From: Rhodoplanes sp. Z2-YC6860
Lineage (GTDB): Bacteria > Pseudomonadota > Alphaproteobacteria > Rhizobiales > Xanthobacteraceae
Assembly (NCBI RefSeq): GCF_001579845.1
Contig: NZ_CP007440.1
Coordinates: 248,001 to 312,000 of the forward strand
Length of the DNA: 64,000 nucleotides
Reading direction: 5' to 3'
Below, in pieces: positions 1 through 8,866 of the stretch (position 1 is the stretch's first letter; each line of letters opens with the position of its first letter). The translations under genes and the position numbers were made by a program. The notes under the pieces are model-generated. The model worked only from the letters and a program-made list of their open reading frames with translations, searched no databases and had not been told where the DNA came from.

Positions 1-642
1 CGGAGCCGCGGCGTCCTTCTCGACCTTCTGCCGCAGACGATAAACATGCGTCTCGAGCGTGTGCGTGGTGACCCCGGAGTTATACCCCCAAACCTCTTGC
101 AGCAGAGTCTCACGGGATACCGGCCGCTGACCTGCCCGATACAGGAAACGCAGAATTGCGGTCTCCTTCTCGGTCAGCCGGATCTTGTTGCCCTTGGGAC
201 TGAGCAGCATCTTGGCGCTCGGCCGGAACGTGTAGGGCCCGATTGTGAAGACCGCATCCTCGCTGGCCTCGTGCTGGCGGAGCTGGGCGCGGATGCGCGC
301 GAGCAGCACCGCAAAGCGGAATGGTTTGGTGACGTAGTCGTTGGCGCCCGACTCCAGGCCCAGGATGGTGTCGGAATCGGTGTCGTGGCCCGTCAGCATG
401 ATGATCGGCGCCTTGAAGCCACCCTTGCGCAGGATGCGCACCGCCTCGCGGCCGTCGACGTCCGGCAGGCCGACATCCATGATCACCAGATCGATCTGGC
501 CGTTCTTGGCCTCCTGCACGCCCTTGGTACCGCAGTCGACCGACACCGCCTCGAACTCATCGTGCAGCGAAAGCTGCTCAACGAGCGCATTCCGCAGCTC
601 GGTGTCGTCATCAACGATCAGAATTTTACGGCTGTTCGGCAT
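1..642 (-). CDS. OmpR-family response regulator (C-terminus cut by window edge)
   Basis: A two-component transcription factor of which 214 residues are visible; the 3' end lies outside the window. The N-terminal receiver domain (about residues 5-120) has the acidic pocket D11-D13, the phospho-acceptor D56 in a VIMDVGLPD context, the switch threonine T84 and the conserved K106-P107. A winged-helix DNA-binding domain follows from about residue 140, with the LTEKE and SRETLLQEVWGY signatures of the OmpR/PhoB class. No partner kinase is visible on this side. It is divergent from the L,D-transpeptidase at 749, so a shared promoter region of about 100 bp is possible. Target genes and signal cannot be read from sequence. 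Confidence 0.93.
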   Translation of the reverse strand, partial: MPNSRKILIVDDDTELRNALVEQLSLHDEFEAVSVDCGTKGVQEAKNGQIDLVIMDVGLPDVDGREAVRILRKGGFKAPIIMLTGHDTDSDTILGLESGANDYVTKPFRFAVLLARIRAQLRQHEASEDAVFTIGPYTFRPSAKMLLSPKGNKIRLTEKETAILRFLYRAGQRPVSRETLLQEVWGYNSGVTTHTLETHVYRLRQKVEKDAAAP

Positions 643-748
643 CGAATCCGGCCTTTCCGGGCTCCAGCCCGGCGCAATTCCGCGAAGTAGACCATTCGGG
701 GATAAAAGAGCAAGCTCCTTGGAACTATGGATAAAAAACCCCGGCGCT

Positions 749-1279
749 ATGGCAAAGAGCCCAATTGCGACGTTTTTTGTACGGCGGAAGCCAGGGTTTT
801 CCACACGGGGGTGGCTGATCGCTGGGCCATTGGCCCTGCCGGTGGCGTTGGGGCGGGGCGGAATCAGGGCCAACAAGCGCGAGGGCGATGGCGGCACGCC
901 GCGGGGCACCTTCCGGCTCAAGCGGCTGTGGTGGCGGGCCGACCGGGTGGCCAGGCCTTTGACCCACCTGCCGATCCGGCCGATCACCGGCGTGGACGGC
1001 TGGTGCGAGGACCCGGCCGACCGGCGCTACAACCAGCCGATCAGGCTTGCCAAAGGCCACCCCGGGGACCGGCTCAAACGCGAAGACGGCCTCTACGACT
1101 TCATCATCGAGATCGACCACAACACCCGGCCCCGCATTGCAGGCCGGGGCAGCGCGGTGTTCGTCCATGTGGCCCGGCCGGGCTTTGCGCCCACCGCCGG
1201 ATGCGTCGCGCTGAAGACCGGCGCACTCAAGCGGCTCCTGGCCCAGGTCGGCCCCAAGACGCGCATTGTGATTGGCTGA
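749..1279 (+). CDS. L,D-transpeptidase (YkuD) family protein
   Basis: Protein of 176 aa with the catalytic core of YkuD-type L,D-transpeptidases: an N-terminal GRGGI segment, a GDGGTPRG loop, and a C-terminal FVHVARPGFAPTAGCVAL block that supplies the catalytic His and Cys (usual family form S/T-x-G-C-x). Family members make 3-3 peptidoglycan cross-links or attach proteins to peptidoglycan in the periplasm; which of these applies is inferred only. A hydrophobic stretch near residues 22-34 is short, so export is not certain. An ATG at 749 gives a full domain; the same frame is open far upstream, but that part is antisense to the response regulator and is not credible as coding. Confidence 0.85.
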   Translation: MAKSPIATFFVRRKPGFSTRGWLIAGPLALPVALGRGGIRANKREGDGGTPRGTFRLKRLWWRADRVARPLTHLPIRPITGVDGWCEDPADRRYNQPIRLAKGHPGDRLKREDGLYDFIIEIDHNTRPRIAGRGSAVFVHVARPGFAPTAGCVALKTGALKRLLAQVGPKTRIVIG

Positions 1280-1443
1280 TTTGATTCCGCCCAGTTTACC
1301 CGCCTTTCACGATGAACCGGCGATCCGCGGGGCTTGGTCTCATTCTTAACCAACAGTCGATGGTTGTTATTTAAGACGATTCGGTCCGGCAGGCCGTAAT
1401 CGCGCGACCGCCGGCGCCATGGCGAACCGCGACAACGACCAAC

Positions 1444-3396
1444 ATGACCATCCCCAGTGGCACATCCGAAAACCAGGCGCGCAGCGGTCGTGAAACCATC
1501 GGACGCGTCGTCGCGGTGAGCGGCGCACAAGTCACCGTCGGTCTGAGCGCCGCCGCACCCTCCGATGGCGGGCGCCCCACCGTCGGCAAATTCCTCGGCA
1601 TCGTCAGCGGCGGCATCGTCACAGTCGGCATGATCACCGAGATCGCCGAGCGTCCGCTGCGCGACCAGGACCCGAGCTGCCGCAGCAGCGCCATCATGGA
1701 CCTGGTCGGCGAGATCCGCGTCAACACCTCGGGCGGCGCCTACTTTCAGCGCGGCATGACCGAATACCCGATGATCGGCGAGCCGGCCGTACTGATGAAC
1801 GAGCGCGAGCTGCGGCTGGTCTATTCAAGCCGCAGCGGCCGGCCCTGCAATGTCGGCCAGCTGCAGCAGGATCAAGCGATCCCGGCGCAGCTCGACGTTG
1901 AGCAGCTCGTCAACAAACATTTCGCGGTGCTCGGCACGACCGGTGTCGGCAAGTCCAACGGCGTCGCGCTCCTGCTGCAGCAGACGCTCGCGGAGCGGCC
2001 CGACTTGCGCATCTTCCTGATCGATCCGCACAACGAATATGCCCGCTGCTTCGGCGACAAGGCGCAGGTGCTCACGCCGCGCAATCTGCGTCTGCCGTTC
2101 TGGCTGTTCAATTTCGAGGAAACGGTCGACGCCTTCTTCGGCGGCCGCCCGGGCGTCGAAGAGGAAATTGAGATTCTCCAGGAGGCCATTCCGCTCGCGA
2201 AAGCAGCCTACTCGCAGCTCAAGGGCGGCACGGCCGATCGCGGGCTGATGAAGAAGAAGGACCCGCGCGACGTCGGCTACGGCGTCGACACGCCGGTGCC
2301 CTACCGCATCGAGGACCTCATCACGGTCATCGATGAGCGCATGGGCAAGCTCGAGAACCGCTCACGCGCCGCCTCCTACAACAAGCTGCTCCAGCGCATC
2401 AAAACCTTCCGCAATCATCCGCGCTACGGCTTCATGTTCGAGAACGCCACCGTCGGTGGCGACACCATGGGCGAGGTGGTGAGCCACCTGTTCCGTCTGC
2501 CCGCGAACGGCAAGCCGATGACCATCATGCAGCTCGCCGGCTTCCCGGCGGAGGTGATCGATTCGGTGGTCTCGGTGCTCTCGCGCATGGCCTTCGACTT
2601 CGGCCTGTGGAGCGACGGCGTATCGCCGCTGTTGTTCGTCTGCGAAGAGGCGCATCGCTATGCCCCCGCTGACAAGAACACCGGTTTCGGCCCAACCAAG
2701 CGGGCGCTGTCGCGCATCGCGAAAGAGGGCCGCAAGTACGGTGTGTTCCTGGGGCTCGTGACGCAGCGGCCGGCCGAGATCGATCAGACCATCCTGTCGC
2801 AGTGCTCGACTCTGTTCGTGATGCGGCTCTCCAACGATCGCGACCAGGCGCTCATTCGTTCAGCCGTGTCGGACGCCGGCGCCAGCATGCTGAGCTTTAT
2901 CCCGACGCTCGGCACCGGCGAGGTGTTCGCGTTCGGCGCGGGCGTACCGCTACCGACCCGGATGAAATTCCGTGAGCTGCCACCGCAGCTCCGGCCAAGC
3001 AGCGAATCCGGCTCCAGCGTGCGCAACGCAGGCACGCCAGCCGACCGCGACATGATCGATTCCGTGATCGACCGCTGGCGCGCCTCGACCATGAGCCACA
3101 AGAGCGGGCTCGACGACGACCGTATTGACCTGTGGGACGATTTCCCGCGCGGCCGCGAGGAATCGCCGCTCTATCGCGCCGCGCCGCCGCTGCAGCCCGC
3201 CGTGCCGGCTGCCCCTGCGCCGGCACCGATGGCTGCGGCACCTGTGCCACCGGCCTCAGCTGCACCGGCGTACGCTCCCGTCCCTCCACAAGCATCGGCA
3301 CCCACAGCACCGCGACCGAGCATTCTGCGGAAGCCGCTCACCGGCGCGCCGGGGCCGGACAATCCGGCGCCCTTGCCGAGCCGATTCCGAACGTAG
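1444..3396 (+). CDS. HerA-like ATP-binding protein (DUF87)
   Basis: Protein of 650 aa of the HerA/FtsK-like ATPase superfamily. An N-terminal beta-barrel-like HAS region (residues about 15-110) precedes the ATPase: Walker A GTTGVGKS at 164-171, Walker B LLFVCEEAH at about 396-404 and an arginine-finger type region further on. The family forms hexameric DNA translocases, classically working with the NurA nuclease in end resection, but many bacterial members have other or unknown roles. The last about 90 residues are Pro/Ala-rich and low in complexity, so probably disordered. No nuclease partner gene is adjacent. It stands alone: the next gene downstream is convergent. Confidence 0.85.
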   Translation: MTIPSGTSENQARSGRETIGRVVAVSGAQVTVGLSAAAPSDGGRPTVGKFLGIVSGGIVTVGMITEIAERPLRDQDPSCRSSAIMDLVGEIRVNTSGGAYFQRGMTEYPMIGEPAVLMNERELRLVYSSRSGRPCNVGQLQQDQAIPAQLDVEQLVNKHFAVLGTTGVGKSNGVALLLQQTLAERPDLRIFLIDPHNEYARCFGDKAQVLTPRNLRLPFWLFNFEETVDAFFGGRPGVEEEIEILQEAIPLAKAAYSQLKGGTADRGLMKKKDPRDVGYGVDTPVPYRIEDLITVIDERMGKLENRSRAASYNKLLQRIKTFRNHPRYGFMFENATVGGDTMGEVVSHLFRLPANGKPMTIMQLAGFPAEVIDSVVSVLSRMAFDFGLWSDGVSPLLFVCEEAHRYAPADKNTGFGPTKRALSRIAKEGRKYGVFLGLVTQRPAEIDQTILSQCSTLFVMRLSNDRDQALIRSAVSDAGASMLSFIPTLGTGEVFAFGAGVPLPTRMKFRELPPQLRPSSESGSSVRNAGTPADRDMIDSVIDRWRASTMSHKSGLDDDRIDLWDDFPRGREESPLYRAAPPLQPAVPAAPAPAPMAAAPVPPASAAPAYAPVPPQASAPTAPRPSILRKPLTGAPGPDNPAPLPSRFRT

Positions 3397-3464
3397 GTTG
3401 CTGCAACATTCAGCCGTCATGGACGGTATGACGGCGAGGCCTTGCTACGGCCTAAATGCGAAAA
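3397..3464. terminator. Inverted repeats between convergent genes, possible bidirectional terminator
   Basis: The 68-bp gap between the convergent HerA-like and yggS genes holds a perfect 8-bp inverted repeat (GCCGTCAT at 3413-3420, ATGACGGC at 3428-3435, 7-nt loop) and a small perfect 5-bp one at 3397-3407. No clear T-run follows on either strand, so termination is inferred from position. Confidence 0.45.
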
Positions 3465-4157
3465 CTAGTGCTTCTCGCGCGCACCGAAGATGGCGCTGCC
3501 GACGCGCACATGCGTCGCGCCCATGGCGATGGCCTCCGGGAAATCGGCGCTCATACCCATTGAAAGAAGCTTCAGCCCGTTGCGCCGGGCGATCTTCGCG
3601 GTCAGCGCGAAGTGCGGCGCCGGCGCTTCCTCGGCCGGCGGGATGCACATCAGCCCGTCGATGACGAGGCCATAAGCATCGCGGCAGCGCTTCAGGAAAT
3701 CGTCGGCCTCTTGCGGCAGCACGCCGGCCTTCTGCACCTCTGCGCCGCTGTTGATCTCGACGAACAGCTTAGGCCGCTTGCCTTGCCGGGCGATCTCCTT
3801 GCCCAGCGCCTCGCACAGGCTCGGACGGTCGACCGAATGGATGGCGTCGAACAGCGCCACCGCTTCTTTCGCCTTGTTCGATTGCAGAGGCCCGATCATG
3901 TGCAACTCGACGCCGGGATGGCTCGCTAAAAGCGGCGGCCACTTCTTCTGCGCCTCCTGCACGCGGTTCTCGCCGAACACCTTTTGGCCCGCGGCGAGCA
4001 CCGGCTCGATCGCGTCGGCAAAGAACGTCTTCGACACCGCCACCAGCGTCACGCTGGCCGGATCGCGCGACGCCTCGCGGCACGCGCGCTCGATTTCGGC
4101 GCGCACCGTGGCAAGACCCGAGCTCTGCGTCGCGGTGGTGCTCATGGCGTCATCCAT
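3465..4157 (-). CDS. yggS: YggS family pyridoxal-phosphate homeostasis protein
   Basis: About 230 aa, the usual size for the single-domain PLP-binding barrel proteins YggS/PLPBP/YBL036C, which buffer intracellular PLP and affect amino acid pools; they are not classic enzymes. The PLP lysine is K43 in AVSKTFF. Other family blocks are FGENRVQEAQ, LHMIGPLQSNK, VEINSG and LSMGMSADFPEAI, then the C-terminal GATHVRVGSAIFG that binds phosphate. Three in-frame ATGs are possible (4178, 4157, 4145). GGAG lies 10 nt before 4157, which is why it is chosen; most relatives begin at the position of 4145. Very confident in family, less in the start. Confidence 0.93.
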   Translation of the reverse strand: MDDAMSTTATQSSGLATVRAEIERACREASRDPASVTLVAVSKTFFADAIEPVLAAGQKVFGENRVQEAQKKWPPLLASHPGVELHMIGPLQSNKAKEAVALFDAIHSVDRPSLCEALGKEIARQGKRPKLFVEINSGAEVQKAGVLPQEADDFLKRCRDAYGLVIDGLMCIPPAEEAPAPHFALTAKIARRNGLKLLSMGMSADFPEAIAMGATHVRVGSAIFGAREKH

Positions 4158-4189
4158 AACACCGGAACTCCGCCGCAAAAAGACAGCGT

Positions 4190-4226
4190 AAGACGGAGGC
4201 CCGGCGATTGACCGGGCCTCCGTCTT
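4190..4226 (-). terminator. Strong hairpin terminator downstream of the DUF2171 gene
   Basis: Perfect 15-bp GC-rich inverted repeat (arms 4190-4204 and 4212-4226, 7-nt loop). Read on the minus strand it follows the DUF2171 stop by about 17 nt, and a run of five T lies a few bases beyond the stem, as expected for a factor-independent terminator. Confidence 0.75.
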
Positions 4227-4243
4227 CGAACCAGCCGGTCAGC

Positions 4244-4477
4244 CTAGGCCGCAGTTTGCCACTGCTGCTGGGCTTCCTGGCTCGACTTGTTTAGATGGAT
4301 CTTCTCGTCGACCTTCTCGACCCAGGACACTGGGAAGAGATGATGCTGGTGGTCCTTGGCATCGGTCTTGGTCAGCTTGATCAGCCCCGATTTCGCCAGA
4401 TGGTCGACGGTGCCGACGTGTTTGCCGTCGGATCCCACCACTTCCATGTGCTCTTTAATATCGGTTTGATGGATCAT
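4244..4477 (-). CDS. DUF2171 domain-containing small protein
   Basis: A 77-aa protein matching the DUF2171 pattern: a short beta-rich domain with VGSDGKHVGTVD and GLIKLTKTD, then a KVDEKIHLNKS stretch and a Q-rich tail. It resembles half of a PRC-barrel-like domain. The function is unknown; relatives are common, often in copies, in rhizobia and other alphaproteobacteria. The start at 4477 is fixed by a GGAGG six nt upstream; the longer open frame reaches into the TPR gene and is rejected. A strong terminator follows it, so it is probably a short separate transcript or the end of the TPR transcript. Confidence 0.8.
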   Translation of the reverse strand: MIHQTDIKEHMEVVGSDGKHVGTVDHLAKSGLIKLTKTDAKDHQHHLFPVSWVEKVDEKIHLNKSSQEAQQQWQTAA

Positions 4478-4556
4478 CACGCACCTCCGTTTCTGGTTGG
4501 TTTCAACACCAACGGACGGTGCGGGCTTAGGTTCCTGGGGAACCTGCTCCGACGAC

Positions 4557-5957
4557 CTAACTGCCGCGTTTGCGAGCCTTGGCATCATTGGCCGATTGCG
4601 GCGCGGCAGATCCCGGCAGATCCGTGAGCGGCGGCATCAAGCCGTACCCTTGATACTCGACCGAGATGTTCGGCCGCATCTGGCGCGCAACCGCGATATC
4701 GATATCGCCGGCCTCATAGTCGCCCTTGCGCCGCTTCGCGCTGCCGCGACCGTACAGCGACGCGGCCCGCTTGGGATCAAGCTCCAGCGCAGCGTTGTAG
4801 TCGGCGATCGACTCATCGTACTTGCCGGAACGCAACAGCACGAAGCCGCGGCTGTCCAGCGCATTGACGTAGTCGGGCTGCAATCGCAACGCCTCGTTGC
4901 AGTCGACCACCGCCTCTTGCAGCCGGCCGATCACCGCCAGCGCCCAGCAGCGCGCGTTCCAGGCCGCGGCGTTCTGCGGCTGGAGCTTGGTCACCTGACG
5001 GTAGTCCGCGATCGCGGATTCGTAGCGCTTCTTGTTCTCAAACGCGATGGCGCGGCTGAAGTAGGCCGCGACATAGCGGCCATCGAGCTTGAGGGCGCGA
5101 TCGTAGTCGGCGATGGCATCGTCGGTCTTGTTCTTCTTGAGTAGAGCATTGCCGCGGTTGTTCAGCGCCACGGCGTCCTTGCCGTCGAGCTTCAGCGCCT
5201 CGTTGTAGTCGGAAATGGCACGGTCGAGCGTACCCTGCTTCTCATAGGCCACGCCGCGGTTGACCAGCGCGTCCTGGTATTTCGGATTGAGCCCAAGCGC
5301 CTGATCGTAATTCTTGATCGCGCGCTCCACATCGCCCTTGGCGAGATAGGCATTGCCGCGGTTGTAGATCGCGGTCGCGTATTTGCGGTCGAGATCGATC
5401 GACGCGTCGAAGTCCTGGATGGCGCGGTCGTATTGCGCGAGCGACGCATAGGCGTTGCCGCGGTTGTTGAGCCGCACCGCATCGGGTTCGAGCCTGATCG
5501 CTTCGTCGTAGTCCGCGATCGCTCGCTGGTGCTGACCCTTGTTGAAATATGCCAAGCCACGATTGTTGAACGCCGAGGCGTACCCGGGCTTGAGCTTGAT
5601 GGCTTCGTCGTAGTCGGCGATGGCCTTGTCGTAGTCGGACGCGGCCGCGTAGGCGATGCCGCGATTGTTATAGGCTGCCGATTGCTGCGGATCGGCCCTG
5701 ATGGCCTCGTCGTAGTCGGCGATGGCGCGCTCGAGCTCGCCCTTGGCGCGCCATTCGACGCCGCGGTTCGAATAGGCCAGCGCCAGCGCCTTGCCCTTAT
5801 AGGCGCCGGACCTGATGACCCGCGTGCAGGCTGCAATCGCGTCGTCACCCGCGTTTCTGGCGCAGGATTCCCAGTCGTCGGCAAAGGCCGGAATGGCGAT
5901 GACGGTGGCGAAAAGCGCGGACGCAAAAGGCAAACGGCGCCAAGTTTGATCTGGCAT
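4557..5957 (-). CDS. Secreted tetratricopeptide-repeat protein
   Basis: Protein of 466 aa made almost wholly of TPR units. A signal peptide (about residues 1-26, ending AFA before DDWESC) directs it to the periplasm. Some twelve 34-residue repeats follow, with the pattern A-NRG-A...G-..-AI-DYDEA--L-P, so regular that neighbouring repeats are nearly identical (DYDEAI). TPR arrays are protein-protein scaffolds; the partner is unknown. The start at 5957 has GGGGGAG close upstream and gives a clean signal peptide, while the longer frame adds 18 unlikely residues. The high internal repetition could recombine. Confidence 0.88.
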   Translation of the reverse strand: MPDQTWRRLPFASALFATVIAIPAFADDWESCARNAGDDAIAACTRVIRSGAYKGKALALAYSNRGVEWRAKGELERAIADYDEAIRADPQQSAAYNNRGIAYAAASDYDKAIADYDEAIKLKPGYASAFNNRGLAYFNKGQHQRAIADYDEAIRLEPDAVRLNNRGNAYASLAQYDRAIQDFDASIDLDRKYATAIYNRGNAYLAKGDVERAIKNYDQALGLNPKYQDALVNRGVAYEKQGTLDRAISDYNEALKLDGKDAVALNNRGNALLKKNKTDDAIADYDRALKLDGRYVAAYFSRAIAFENKKRYESAIADYRQVTKLQPQNAAAWNARCWALAVIGRLQEAVVDCNEALRLQPDYVNALDSRGFVLLRSGKYDESIADYNAALELDPKRAASLYGRGSAKRRKGDYEAGDIDIAVARQMRPNISVEYQGYGLMPPLTDLPGSAAPQSANDAKARKRGS

Positions 5958-6056
5958 AGCTCCCCCTGGCCTCCGCGAACTAATCTTTACAAGCCGCGAG
6001 ACAGGCGCCAACTCGATTTCAGCGATATCGTTAAAACGCGTCGGACCTCGTCGCGA

Positions 6057-8711
6057 TCAAGACGCGACCGCTTGGCTCCGCGGCACGCCGAACTGAAGCG
6101 CCGCGCCCGGGCGACCGAACAGATAGCCCTGCGCAAGCGTGCAGCCCGCGGCACGCAGCAGCATGAGCTGCTCCGTGGTCTCGACGCCTTCCGCCGTGGT
6201 GACGACGTCGAGGCTTCTGGCCAGACCCGACACCGCGCCGACGATGGCCGCGCAGTCGTTTCGCCGCGGCAGCTCGGCGACGAACTTCCGATCGATCTTG
6301 ATCTTGTCGAACGGGAAGCTCAGCAGATAGCTCAGCGACGAATATCCGGTGCCGAAGTCGTCAAGCACGATGGCGATGCCAAGCTCGCGCAGCTGATGCA
6401 GCACCTGCAGACTCTGCTCGTTGTTCTGCAGCAGCACCGACTCGGTGACCTCGAGCTCGAGCCGCCGCGCCGGCAAGCCTGACTGCGCAAGCGTGCGCTT
6501 GACCAGGTCGACGAAATCGCCGCTGCGGATCTGCACCGGCGAGAGGTTGACCGCGATGCGAACCTCCGACGGCCATGTCGCCGCCTCCTGGCAGGCGCGG
6601 CGCAGCACCCATTCGCCCAGCGGGATGATCAGCCCGGTGTCTTCGGCCAGCGGGATGAACTGGTCCGGCGGCACGAGCCCATGATCGCCATTGCGCCACC
6701 GCACCAAAGCCTCGGCGCCAACCACCGCCTCGGTGGCGATCGAAACCACCGGCTGATAGTGCAGCTCGAATTCCTCATGCGTGACCGCGTTGCGCAGGCT
6801 GATGGCGAGTGCGAGCCGGGTGTCGGCCTCCTGCTCCATGTCAGGCTCGAACACCCTCAACCCGTTGCGGCCGTCCGCCTTGGCGCGATAGAGCGCCAGA
6901 TCCGCGCGTTTCAGAAGCTCGTTGGCGACCAGGCCGTGATCCGGCGCGAGCGATAGGCCTATGCTGGTTTCGATCGTGAGATGATGCCCCTCGATATCGA
7001 ACGGCTCGGAGATCACATGCAAAATCTTGTTGGCGAGCGCGATGGCATCATCAGCGCCGGTCTCATCGATGAACTGCAGCACTGTGAATTCATCGCCACC
7101 CAGCCGCGCCACCACATCATCGGGTCCCACTCCCGACCGAAGGCGCGATGCGATCTCGAAGAGCAGCGCATCGCCCGCGGCGTGGCCAAGCGAATCGTTG
7201 ACCTCCTTGAAGCGGTCGAGATCGAGCAGATGCACGGCAAACCGCTTGCCGCTATCGCGCGCGTCTTTTGCCGCAGCACCGACCAGTTCCAGAAACCGCG
7301 CCCGGTTGGCGAGGCTCGTCAGCGCATCATAATGCGCGAGCTGTGCGATCTTCTCTTCGGCCTTCTTTTGCGCCGTGACGTCCCGGTGAACCGCAACCGA
7401 ACCGCCGTCCGGCATCAATTGATGGCCGATCGCGAGCGTCCGCCCGTCGCGCAGCTCGTCGACCACGTCGTTCGCACCGGGCGCTGAGGCCGCAGCGAGA
7501 CGCTCAGCCACGTATTTTTCACTGTCCTTCGGGCTCGAGCCGGCGGCGATTCGCGCTTCCAAAACATTACGCAGCGACGTGCCGGGCGGCACCTGCTCGG
7601 GCAGAAGACCGTACATGGTGCGGTAGAGGTCGTTGCACAGCACCAGCTTCTTGTCGGCGTCGAACATGCAAACGCCGTGCGGCATGTTGGCGATGGTCGC
7701 ATTCAGCCGCAGATTGGTCCGCTCAAGCCGCTGGCGATCCTCCTCGCGGGTCATGCTGCCGCTGATGCTGACCACCGTCACCACGATGATGACCAGCGTC
7801 AGCATCGAAGCGATCAGATAGCCGAACCGCCGCTTGACCTCGAGCAGCGCAAAAATTTCCCGCGTCGACTGACCGACGCTGATGATCAGCGGATAATTTT
7901 TGACCTCGCGAAACGCGACGAGCCGTGGAATGCCGTCGCTGAAACGGCTCGGCACATAATGCCAGCCGCTGGTCTGCTGCGGATAGATATTGAAGAGATT
8001 CGAGCCGGACAGGTCTTGTCCGATCAGCGACAGCGAAGAACTGCTGGTGGCGCGGACGATGCCGTCGTTGCCAATGACGCGGATCAATCCGTCCGCGCCT
8101 GCGTTCACTGCACCGTAGATGCGGGTCAGATAGATCGGATCGAGCGAGGCGACGATCACGCCGCCGAACGATCCATCGAGATTGTCGATGCGGCGGGTCA
8201 GCTGGATCGACCATTTGCCGCTGGCGCGCCCGATCAGCGGCTTGCTGATGAAAAGCTCATCGGCCTGTCCGTTGCGATGAACCTGAAAGTGCTCGCGATC
8301 GCTGAGATTGGTGCTGCTGAATTTCGACGGATCCCCGCTGTTGCTCATCTTCAGGATGCCGTCCGGGCCGATGATGCCGACCTGGATGACATCGTCGTTG
8401 AACAGCTCCGCGGTCTTGAGTCCCCCGGTCAGGTTCCAGTCGACGGGATTTCGGACATAGCGCGTACGCACGATTTTGAGCGAGCGGTCGATCTCGGCCA
8501 GCGAACGCGACAGGTGCTCATCGAGAACGCCGAGGAGATTCGTGGCGTTCTTGATGGCCGACTGTTCGGCGGAGCTGCGCTCATTCTCGAGGAAGAAGTT
8601 GATGCTGAGCCAGACCAGCGCAACCAGCACAATCCCGATCGCCGCCGCGCCATGGCGGACGTAGCGCAGCCCGACACGCCCGAAACTCGTTACGCCACCT
8701 GCCACCGACAT
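6057..8711 (-). CDS. Membrane diguanylate cyclase/phosphodiesterase (dCache-PAS-GGDEF-EAL)
   Basis: Protein of 884 aa. TM helix at about 17-37, an extracytoplasmic dCache-type sensor (about 45-295, with DLSDREHFQVH and GGVIVASLDP), a second TM helix near 297-318, a PAS-like domain (IANMPHGVCMFDADKKL), then GGDEF and EAL domains. The GGDEF motif is intact at 538-542 in RLGGDEFTV; the usual RxxD inhibitory site upstream reads GPDD, so product inhibition may be lost. EAL at 667-669 and the later signatures (NLSP, ELEVTES, DDFGTGYSSLSYL, KIDRKF, AEGVET) are all present, so both cyclic-di-GMP synthesis and hydrolysis look possible. It is monocistronic, separated by about 150 bp from its upstream neighbour. 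Confidence 0.93.
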   Translation of the reverse strand: MSVAGGVTSFGRVGLRYVRHGAAAIGIVLVALVWLSINFFLENERSSAEQSAIKNATNLLGVLDEHLSRSLAEIDRSLKIVRTRYVRNPVDWNLTGGLKTAELFNDDVIQVGIIGPDGILKMSNSGDPSKFSSTNLSDREHFQVHRNGQADELFISKPLIGRASGKWSIQLTRRIDNLDGSFGGVIVASLDPIYLTRIYGAVNAGADGLIRVIGNDGIVRATSSSSLSLIGQDLSGSNLFNIYPQQTSGWHYVPSRFSDGIPRLVAFREVKNYPLIISVGQSTREIFALLEVKRRFGYLIASMLTLVIIVVTVVSISGSMTREEDRQRLERTNLRLNATIANMPHGVCMFDADKKLVLCNDLYRTMYGLLPEQVPPGTSLRNVLEARIAAGSSPKDSEKYVAERLAAASAPGANDVVDELRDGRTLAIGHQLMPDGGSVAVHRDVTAQKKAEEKIAQLAHYDALTSLANRARFLELVGAAAKDARDSGKRFAVHLLDLDRFKEVNDSLGHAAGDALLFEIASRLRSGVGPDDVVARLGGDEFTVLQFIDETGADDAIALANKILHVISEPFDIEGHHLTIETSIGLSLAPDHGLVANELLKRADLALYRAKADGRNGLRVFEPDMEQEADTRLALAISLRNAVTHEEFELHYQPVVSIATEAVVGAEALVRWRNGDHGLVPPDQFIPLAEDTGLIIPLGEWVLRRACQEAATWPSEVRIAVNLSPVQIRSGDFVDLVKRTLAQSGLPARRLELEVTESVLLQNNEQSLQVLHQLRELGIAIVLDDFGTGYSSLSYLLSFPFDKIKIDRKFVAELPRRNDCAAIVGAVSGLARSLDVVTTAEGVETTEQLMLLRAAGCTLAQGYLFGRPGAALQFGVPRSQAVAS

Positions 8712-8866
8712 TGATTTTGCCCGTACCCGTGCGGGCAGGTATCAGAGGCGCATTAGTTTTTCGTTATATGGCTGTGCTAAAGCACCGCTACACGCATTTG
8801 GCGCACGATTAATCCTTCGTTTGCCATAACAGACCTGCGTTCAGGCCCGTCTGGCGGAACTGGGAA

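Noticed and set aside
4557-5957. Direct repeats resembling a CRISPR array
   Set aside because: The repetition comes from TPR codons (34-residue period, about 102 bp) within an intact reading frame.
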